From: Cellvibrio sp. KY-GH-1 | Lineage (GTDB): Bacteria > Pseudomonadota > Gammaproteobacteria > Pseudomonadales > Cellvibrionaceae | Length of the DNA: 64,000 nucleotides | Direction of reading: 5' to 3' | NCBI RefSeq assembly: GCF_008806975.1 | Contig: NZ_CP031728.1 | Location: 1,922,001-1,986,000 of the forward strand | Shown here: positions 58,317 to 64,000 of the stretch, piece by piece | Numbering within the stretch: the first letter of the stretch is position 1 | Layout: every line of letters begins with the position of its first letter | Made by a program: the position numbers and the translations under genes | The notes under the pieces: generated by a model | Databases searched by the model: none | What the model was told of the DNA's origin: nothing | What the model saw: only the letters and a program-made list of their open reading frames with translations

Positions 58317-58667
58317 TTATGCTATCCAGCTTGAAATCAAGCGAATCACATCCCTTGCGATAAAAATCTCATACATGAGGATGAGCGCAATTACCGGCCG
58401 CCGACTGGCACTGATAAATTCCTCAGGCAATTTCGAATTGAGCTGCAGCAATAACGGCCTCCAGCCAAACCACAACAACGCATAAAGTGCATAGCGGATC
58501 CACACCAACCATGCAGAATGTTTCACACGATTAAGCGTTTCAATTTGTTCTGCTTCCGTCCCCATCAAACTCAATCCCATTTTCACAAAAACGAATAACA
58601 GGATGAACGATAAAATGAACCACAAAAGATGTTTAAAACTACGCTTGACCAGAGAAGGTTTATTCAT
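58317..58667 (-). CDS. Small transfer-region membrane protein
   Basis: 116 residues from ATG 58667, which overlaps the stop of the upstream gene. Two or three helices (about 14-36, 55-75, 92-112). Located between the TIGR03755-like and TraG-like genes, where small membrane proteins occur in this class. No family recognised by motif. Confidence 0.65.
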   Translation of the reverse strand: MNKPSLVKRSFKHLLWFILSFILLFVFVKMGLSLMGTEAEQIETLNRVKHSAWLVWIRYALYALLWFGWRPLLLQLNSKLPEEFISASRRPVIALILMYEIFIARDVIRLISSWIA

Positions 58668-60033
58668 CACTGATCGCTCCATCCATCATGCGCGGTTCTT
58701 TGCTCTTGGTGCGCATGTATTCCGTTGCTCCGGCATCTCTATTTCGTTGAGTTCCCATTCTGGCAATACTACCGGCCGCGTTGGTAATTACTTTTTGACG
58801 CACTTCAGTTTCAAATAAAATATTGTCAATTTCCGATTGCAAACGTTTACGCGAGTAATCAATTTCTACCGCCGCTGCATCACCCACTGATGAAATATTG
58901 GGTTCTTGTGCTCCCGCATTTAATAGATCACGCACAATCAATGCTTTCTCCATTGCTCGCGCCAATGCAATTTCACCAACCAATTTGTTGCTTAGAATGG
59001 TTTGCTGATCAATCGGTGCGCGCTTCAAATCCTGGATCGTCAAATCATTAATCACGAGCCCCATCGCAGGAACCGATAATTTATCCAATTCAGCAGCCGA
59101 CATTTTGTAGTTGAGCGGTTTGCTCATCAGTGCTTTCAAATCCGCATTTACAACTTCACGCTCCTTGCGATATTGGAAACGCAAACCTTGCCCTACTTTC
59201 GTTCTTAATTTCTCGCAGCTTGCGCAGGTTCTCACCTCACGCTCACCAACTACGGCAGTGGCCCAGGTTGTTGCACTGGTCGCCGTTGGAAATACCCGGG
59301 CAATATTTGAATCACCGGTAACGCTATCCGGATCCTCCGGCGTCAGTGAACCTACCGAGTGTTCATAACCAGCGCCGACAGTATCTTCAACGATCCGAAT
59401 GGGCGGTTGCCCAATGCCACCTTTTTTAACGCCACCCGCAAAAGTAACACCGCTATTTCCTGCAGAAGCTTCGATGCTTTCTTCCGCCTCCACCGGGTTC
59501 TCCCCTGCTTTGGACGCTTTGTCCCATGAGCTTTTACGCGTAACCGCAATCCATCCCTCGACAGGATCCCGACCAGCACGAAGATCTGCTTTTGCATCAC
59601 GACAGGTTTTCAAAGACAAGGTGTAAGTTTCTTTTGCGTCTTTAAGGCCTTTCGTCAAGGTGTCGTATAAGCCTGGCCAATTCTCCTGGATCTTTTGTAA
59701 ACCCCATGCGCTAAAAACTGCGGTCGCAGCACCCAGCACATCTTCAGTAAGACCGTACACGTTGTGTTCCATATCGGAGAATGTTTCAGAGATTCCAAAG
59801 CTCGGATCAAAGCTGCATCCGCGAAACATATTCCACTCTGCACCTGCAGACAGATTGAGTGTGGTTTTATTGGACTGGTGGTAATACATCATTGGGTCAC
59901 CACCTCCGATCGCGTAATACCAGGAACCATCACCCGTCGGACGAACAATGTCTCCAGCCTTCGCCAATGGAGCCATAGACATGAGAAATCCGAGTACGAG
60001 TTTTTTTGCAATTGGTGATAGGAATTTGTTCAT
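58660..60033 (-). CDS. TIGR03755 (PFL_4711 family) ICE protein
   Basis: 457 residues from ATG 60033; a longer frame from 60147 lies inside the upstream gene. Signal peptide (about 1-26, ending AKAG). YAIGGGDPMMYYHQSNKTTL, AGAEWNMFRGCSFDPSFGIS and a long helical C-terminal half (RLQSEIDNILFETEVRQKVI) fit TIGR03755, exported components of the F-type-like channel of PFGI-1-class ICEs. CASC near 305 could be disulfide-bonded. Confidence 0.8.
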   Translation of the reverse strand: MNKFLSPIAKKLVLGFLMSMAPLAKAGDIVRPTGDGSWYYAIGGGDPMMYYHQSNKTTLNLSAGAEWNMFRGCSFDPSFGISETFSDMEHNVYGLTEDVLGAATAVFSAWGLQKIQENWPGLYDTLTKGLKDAKETYTLSLKTCRDAKADLRAGRDPVEGWIAVTRKSSWDKASKAGENPVEAEESIEASAGNSGVTFAGGVKKGGIGQPPIRIVEDTVGAGYEHSVGSLTPEDPDSVTGDSNIARVFPTATSATTWATAVVGEREVRTCASCEKLRTKVGQGLRFQYRKEREVVNADLKALMSKPLNYKMSAAELDKLSVPAMGLVINDLTIQDLKRAPIDQQTILSNKLVGEIALARAMEKALIVRDLLNAGAQEPNISSVGDAAAVEIDYSRKRLQSEIDNILFETEVRQKVITNAAGSIARMGTQRNRDAGATEYMRTKSKEPRMMDGAISDE

Positions 60034-60037
60034 AGGA

Positions 60038-61003
60038 TTAACTCTTAAAGTCAATTTTAAAGAGGAATGCTTGGCCTTTTTTCTCGCAGCAGGAGTAACG
60101 CCGCCACAACGTCCACATATAACTTTCACGTGTACGGTTTTTTCCATTTGCCCACGCTGCCGAGCCGTTCAAAATGCGCGTGGAGTCTTCCACCCAAGGC
60201 ACCAGCATTTGAAAGCGATTGTCGGTGCCGTTGTTGACGTTTACGGCCCCAGGCTTCCAGCAACGGTTGTCACAATTACCCGTTAATGGCATGTAGATAT
60301 GAGGTTGTGCATTGCGTGTCACAATTTCTGCCGCTCGATGCGCAGCAACAGCAGCATTAATAGGATCGTAAGGATGTGCACCCCATCCACAACGGGGATA
60401 CAAAGGCGCCCAAGAGCCTTCAAGCAGTCCCATCCAGGAGCCGGTACCGGTTCTGAACCGGGGCCAGCCCAGAATTGATTGCGGGTACAGCTGCTCGATG
60501 CCAGGCTCACTCCAGGAGGGATCATGGCTGCTTAGAAAATGCGGCATCATCGGTATATCAAGCATCGATTCGCAGAAATATTCTTCGCCGCCCAATGCGT
60601 TGTATATGGGTAGTGCCGGATGCGAAATAATATCGACACTTTTAAAATCCAATGCCGTTGCCTGGTCACGAATACTCTCAGTTTGCCCAATCGCACCACT
60701 CGGATTGTGATTCCAATCTTTGGTGTCCTCCCACTCGGATTGATACGTATAGCTAGACACCACCAAGTCAGGAATAAAGTGACGCACACGCATAGATGTT
60801 TCGACACTACAAGAAAATAATTTGCACTTTAACCAAAAGCATATGCCAATTAATTCCCAATCAAAACAATCAGTACATTCAATAGCGGATTCAACAATAT
60901 CCATCGTTTCAAACTTGCCGTCCTTTTTTCCATTTTTAATGGATTGTGCGGATGTCGTCGCCGAAACAAAAATAATCAGCAAGGGCATAATCCATTTTTT
61001 CAT
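60038..61003 (-). CDS. TIGR03756 (PFL_4710, TraU-like) ICE protein
   Basis: 321 residues with a signal peptide ending SAQS. The Cys-rich N-terminal part (ECTDCFDWELIGICFWLKC) and later GWGAHPYDPINAAVAAHRAA are TraU-like hallmarks. TraU-type proteins are periplasmic mating-pair components with many disulfides. Four bases overlap with the upstream TIGR03757-like gene. Confidence 0.85.
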   Translation of the reverse strand: MKKWIMPLLIIFVSATTSAQSIKNGKKDGKFETMDIVESAIECTDCFDWELIGICFWLKCKLFSCSVETSMRVRHFIPDLVVSSYTYQSEWEDTKDWNHNPSGAIGQTESIRDQATALDFKSVDIISHPALPIYNALGGEEYFCESMLDIPMMPHFLSSHDPSWSEPGIEQLYPQSILGWPRFRTGTGSWMGLLEGSWAPLYPRCGWGAHPYDPINAAVAAHRAAEIVTRNAQPHIYMPLTGNCDNRCWKPGAVNVNNGTDNRFQMLVPWVEDSTRILNGSAAWANGKNRTRESYMWTLWRRYSCCEKKGQAFLFKIDFKS

Positions 61004-61440
61004 GGCAATGCCCTCTGATTACGGTGAGCGTTATACAGAGCAAGTGCTTTTTGTACATCCGTGATGCCATACACAACGTATTGCCCTTGCTCGAAAACCA
61101 CTGCTGGGATTTTTTCCAATTGGTAGCGCACCATTTTTTCATGGCCACGGTAGGCTTCACGTATTACCGCTTTAAACTCCTGCCCTTGTGGAGAGGCTAA
61201 ATAGTTCTTCATGATCTGCGACGCGAGACCAACATCCCCCGGCAACGCCGGTAAATATTTTGACTTCACTTTTTCCGGCGCACTCAGATCATAGTGAATG
61301 ACATCAATACCCAGTACGCTACCCAACTGCATTGGCATATCCGTAAATACTTCAACCTGTACTTGTGCGTGACCATTGATAGAGATACCGAAAAGTAGCA
61401 TCAACGAAAATAAACAAGGAACGCTATGCGTGAGCTTCAT
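61000..61440 (-). CDS. TIGR03757 (PFL_4709 family, TrbC/TraW-like) ICE protein
   Basis: 146 residues from ATG 61440 (GGAG eight bases upstream). Signal peptide ending GHAQV. VEVFTDMPMQLGSVLGIDVI, LASQIMKNYLASPQGQEF and KIPAVVFEQGQYVVYGITDVQKAL fit TIGR03757, a thioredoxin-like TrbC-type periplasmic protein. No CxxC motif. It overlaps the small upstream gene by 17 bases. Confidence 0.82.
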   Translation of the reverse strand: MKLTHSVPCLFSLMLLFGISINGHAQVQVEVFTDMPMQLGSVLGIDVIHYDLSAPEKVKSKYLPALPGDVGLASQIMKNYLASPQGQEFKAVIREAYRGHEKMVRYQLEKIPAVVFEQGQYVVYGITDVQKALALYNAHRNQRALP

Positions 61441-61630
61441 GAGGGATGCTCCATATCGTTTGGCCATTTACATTCGATTGAAACGCATTATCCGTTGCAA
61501 CCAGCAATTCACTTTTTTTGCTCGCTTGCACCAGATAAAAAAGATCATCTTTTTTCAACTCACTCAGATGGCACGGAATTTCTTTGTCATCGGGTATAAC
61601 TTTTAATGCATAGGTTATCGATTCGCTCAT
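61424..61630 (-). CDS. Small hypothetical protein in the transfer operon
   Basis: 68 residues, soluble: LKVIPDDKEIPCHLSELKKD, then a DLFYLVQASKKSELLVATDN strand pattern. It lies between traC and the TIGR03757-like gene. GAGG box before the ATG. No family recognised. Confidence 0.55.
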   Translation of the reverse strand: MSESITYALKVIPDDKEIPCHLSELKKDDLFYLVQASKKSELLVATDNAFQSNVNGQTIWSIPHEAHA

Positions 61631-61644
61631 ACCTACCTCCTCGG

Positions 61645-64000
61645 TTACGCGGCTTTACGACGACCGCTGGCAATCATTTCTCCGATCATCGTTGCGGCTT
61701 CAAGCTCAGTGATGTTGTGCTCATCCATCAATCTCGCTCGCGCCGTTTTTTCCTCTTTCTCCGACTGCCCCAATGCCAGGCATAACCCGGGAGGCACAAT
61801 CCTAAACAAGCCCTGGACGGTATCGCTCATGATGACGCCCTCAGTGTATTTACGTGGTGCTTTGGTAGTTGAGAGCAACATGGTGCGTTGATCTGGATTC
61901 AATGCTCTAAAACGTTCGATATTGGCGAGCTCACCTTGATCCACAAATAAGCACATCCACCACTCAAACATGGCCAACATTTTTTCTGCATCATCGGGAT
62001 AATCTTTCATGTTCTGCGTGGCTTGCCACAACCACAATCCCATACGACGCCCAAGCAATTTGGAAAGCACAACCAGGTATGCCGCCAACAACTTATCAGT
62101 AGTGATTACGTGCGCTTCGTCGGTGAGGTTTATCGTTGGACGTCCATCACGCTGCGTGCGCTGCGCCCGTGCAACGATTTGATTGACAATGGAGATATAG
62201 GCAACAGAAAGTTTATCTTTGTTGGATCCACCGGATGCCAAAGTTCCCATTTCAATACGGATAAAATCAGCATCAGGTAATTCATCACCAGGACGGTTAA
62301 ACAGTTCACCCGCAAAACCATCAATAAATAAACCCATCGCTTCCACCATCTCATCGATGCGTCCAGCGCGTTCAGGCTTATGCGCCTTCAGGTCTGCAAG
62401 TGCGTTAATAACATCCTCTGTGAGCAGGTCTTTTTTCCTGGCAAGCTTTGCTGCTCTTGCTGAATTCAAAATGGCGTTTTTCAAAAGCCCCACATCAGAA
62501 CGACTCATGCGAGCCTCTTCCATTTCTTCACCGCCGGTCACCATGAGGCGGGCGATAATGAGCATTTCACCCAAAATGTCGCGCTGTGAGTTATCCAGTT
62601 CATCCGTTTCTTTGGTGGCGGATTCCAGCTCGGCGGATCCATCCAACACTTCTTCAATAACAGAATGGTTTTGTTTCAGCTCACCATTGTCATCAAACAA
62701 ATCGAGTGCAGGCTTGAAGGGCGGAATTGATGGGGCTTGTCCAGGACGCAGGACAATATCAACAACACTTTTACCCCAGAGTTTGAAAAATTCGGAAAGC
62801 AAATTAAAACTGTTACCGGCTTCAATCACGACCCATCGAGGATTGTGTACAGCGGTGATTAACATTTGTAGCCATACCAATGTGGCCGATTTACCGGCAC
62901 CGGTAGGGCCAAACAAAAATAAATGGCCATTCTTGGTACGGTCTCCCTGGTATAACGGATCGCAGGTAAAGGCTTCGCCACCACGATTAAAACCAAGAAT
63001 GCCGGGATTACCAGTACCAACGCTGCGACCATAAACAGGCAGCAAGTTCGCCAGGTGGTGGGCGTACACCAGGCGCTGGCGAATCTCGACTTGCGCTAAT
63101 GCAGGATCATAGGCACCCGGGATAAAACGAATGTAGCGATCAAGCCGTACCTCATCATATTCCGGATCAATCAGTTGTAAGCCGTTTGCACTGAGTTTGG
63201 TATCCACCTGCATAATCACGTTATCCATTTCGTCATCATCTGCAGCGCGAACAGCAATTCCAATGCTGTAAGGATAAAGTTTATTGCCGCGGGCGATCTG
63301 TGCCCGGGCATGCGCAACATCTTCCCGCGTTGCAGTAGCTTCAGGTGTATCCCCCTTTGAATTTTTCGCCAATTTTTCCAAATGCTTTCGTACAGCACTT
63401 TGCGGCTTCACCACAAAATTGGTGATAACCATGGAGCCTTCCGGAAGCTCATCGATCAAGCAGGTGATACGTGCGTTAGCGCCGCTCACCTCCTCTTCGC
63501 TGATGTAACGCTCTGCTGAGAGCTGTCCAATTTTAGGAACCTGACTCATTTGTTCAACGGATAAGACCGTGTGCGGCATGCCATCAAAGTACCAACAGTT
63601 GGTGGATTTGTCGGAACGTACATCGCGGGTCATGATGTCATTCGACAAATCGTATTCAGCCGTTTTTTCATCCTCGGTGTGGGCATAAGGATTCATGTTC
63701 AACCAGGCTTCAACATCCCCCTGGGTTTGTTTCGGATTGGGATTAAACCAACGAAACAACCAATCGCGGATAGCTTTACCTTTTAACCGCCGACCGTTCA
63801 AACCCGCTGCGCGTAACATCTGATGAACACGTTCACATTGGGTGTCCAATTCTTTTTCTGGTGTCATGCCTTTACGGCGCGTGCTGGCTCCCGTATGGCG
63901 GCGATAGAACACCACATAGGATTTACGCTTTGATCCACCCCAAGGACGATCATTGGCCAGGGGATCTGTGAACAATCCACCTTTGCGAGACATATCCTCA
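61645..64000 (-). CDS. traC: TraC/VirB4-like conjugative ATPase (TIGR03744-like), N-terminus cut by the window
   Basis: The frame is open to the right edge; 782 residues follow the first Met shown (63993), and the family has about 130-150 more before it. GMTPEKELDTQCERVHQMLR and WFNPNPKQTQGD are N-domain blocks. The P-loop GPTGAGKS is at residues 362-369 counted from 63993, ITVNLTDEAHVI-like text (TINLTDEAHVIT) is Walker B, and LWLWQATQNMKDYP follows. It powers pilus assembly and transfer. Confidence 0.93.
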   Translation of the reverse strand, partial: EDMSRKGGLFTDPLANDRPWGGSKRKSYVVFYRRHTGASTRRKGMTPEKELDTQCERVHQMLRAAGLNGRRLKGKAIRDWLFRWFNPNPKQTQGDVEAWLNMNPYAHTEDEKTAEYDLSNDIMTRDVRSDKSTNCWYFDGMPHTVLSVEQMSQVPKIGQLSAERYISEEEVSGANARITCLIDELPEGSMVITNFVVKPQSAVRKHLEKLAKNSKGDTPEATATREDVAHARAQIARGNKLYPYSIGIAVRAADDDEMDNVIMQVDTKLSANGLQLIDPEYDEVRLDRYIRFIPGAYDPALAQVEIRQRLVYAHHLANLLPVYGRSVGTGNPGILGFNRGGEAFTCDPLYQGDRTKNGHLFLFGPTGAGKSATLVWLQMLITAVHNPRWVVIEAGNSFNLLSEFFKLWGKSVVDIVLRPGQAPSIPPFKPALDLFDDNGELKQNHSVIEEVLDGSAELESATKETDELDNSQRDILGEMLIIARLMVTGGEEMEEARMSRSDVGLLKNAILNSARAAKLARKKDLLTEDVINALADLKAHKPERAGRIDEMVEAMGLFIDGFAGELFNRPGDELPDADFIRIEMGTLASGGSNKDKLSVAYISIVNQIVARAQRTQRDGRPTINLTDEAHVITTDKLLAAYLVVLSKLLGRRMGLWLWQATQNMKDYPDDAEKMLAMFEWWMCLFVDQGELANIERFRALNPDQRTMLLSTTKAPRKYTEGVIMSDTVQGLFRIVPPGLCLALGQSEKEEKTARARLMDEHNITELEAATMIGEMIASGRRKAA

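Noticed and set aside
62219..63034. 271-codon plus-strand ORF opposite traC
   Set aside because: Antisense shadow of the ATPase; Ser/Pro-rich and without a ribosome binding site.
1..64000. Insertion sequences and rRNA genes
   Set aside because: No transposase, no terminal inverted repeats with target duplications and no rRNA-like sequence were seen on either strand.

Overview
The window is almost entirely one mobile element: an integrative conjugative element, or an ICE that can live as a plasmid, of the PFGI-1 / PAPI-1 / pKLC102 class found in Gammaproteobacteria. The marks are a MobH relaxase, the PFGI-1-type set of transfer proteins, a ParA/ParB pair, STY4528- and STY4534-type replication proteins, a type IA topoisomerase, and a tyrosine integrase beside a tRNA-Ala gene. 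No ordinary chromosomal housekeeping genes are seen apart from that tRNA. The host cannot be named from the sequence. The tRNA, the moderate base composition and a PEP-CTERM protein fit a free-living gammaproteobacterium.

Layout. 0-6.5 kb (minus strand): TraD coupling protein and the first half of the mating-pair operon. 6.5-10.5 kb (plus): candidate oriT, relaxase, integrase, tRNA-Ala(GGC). 10.5-25.2 kb (plus): partition and replication module (ParA, ParB, DUF2857, STY4528), a remarkable array of hairpins that is probably oriV, PFL_4669-like protein, a DnaT-like triple-repeat protein, SSB-like protein, topoisomerase, an orphan PilL and CsrA. 25.2-32.5 kb: TraT surface-exclusion lipoprotein, a run of small membrane proteins, DUF2786 and PcfJ-like proteins. 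32.5-43.8 kb: small accessory genes including an ArdB/KlcA-type anti-restriction protein, RadC and DUF932; many of them follow a repeated structured leader. 43.8-56.6 kb: variable cargo (cold-shock-like protein, DUF3800, a BECR-type nuclease, serine recombinase, second CsrA, lipoproteins, secreted proteins with a PEP-CTERM tail and an M15 peptidase, GNATs). 56.6-64 kb (minus): TraG-like, TraU-like and TraC, the second half of the mating operon.

The two window edges cut one canonical operon. TIGR03750 is truncated at the left edge and TraC at the right edge, and only a few family genes normally lie between them. The molecule is therefore probably a circle, or tandem copies, of roughly 68 kb (an inference).

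The most novel signals are: (1) a family of about eight leader elements at 32-43 kb, each with two hairpins of variable stems and a conserved CACRGG-type loop, usually followed by a third hairpin next to the ribosome binding site; (2) about 15 palindromes at roughly 48-bp spacing in the putative oriV, whose arms change in a compensated way; (3) a 16-bp operator-like palindrome occurring three times at 15.7-18.6 kb; (4) a detached copy of the relaxase C-terminal domain and a three-repeat DnaT-like protein in the replication module. All family names are from recognition of the sequence; no database search was run.
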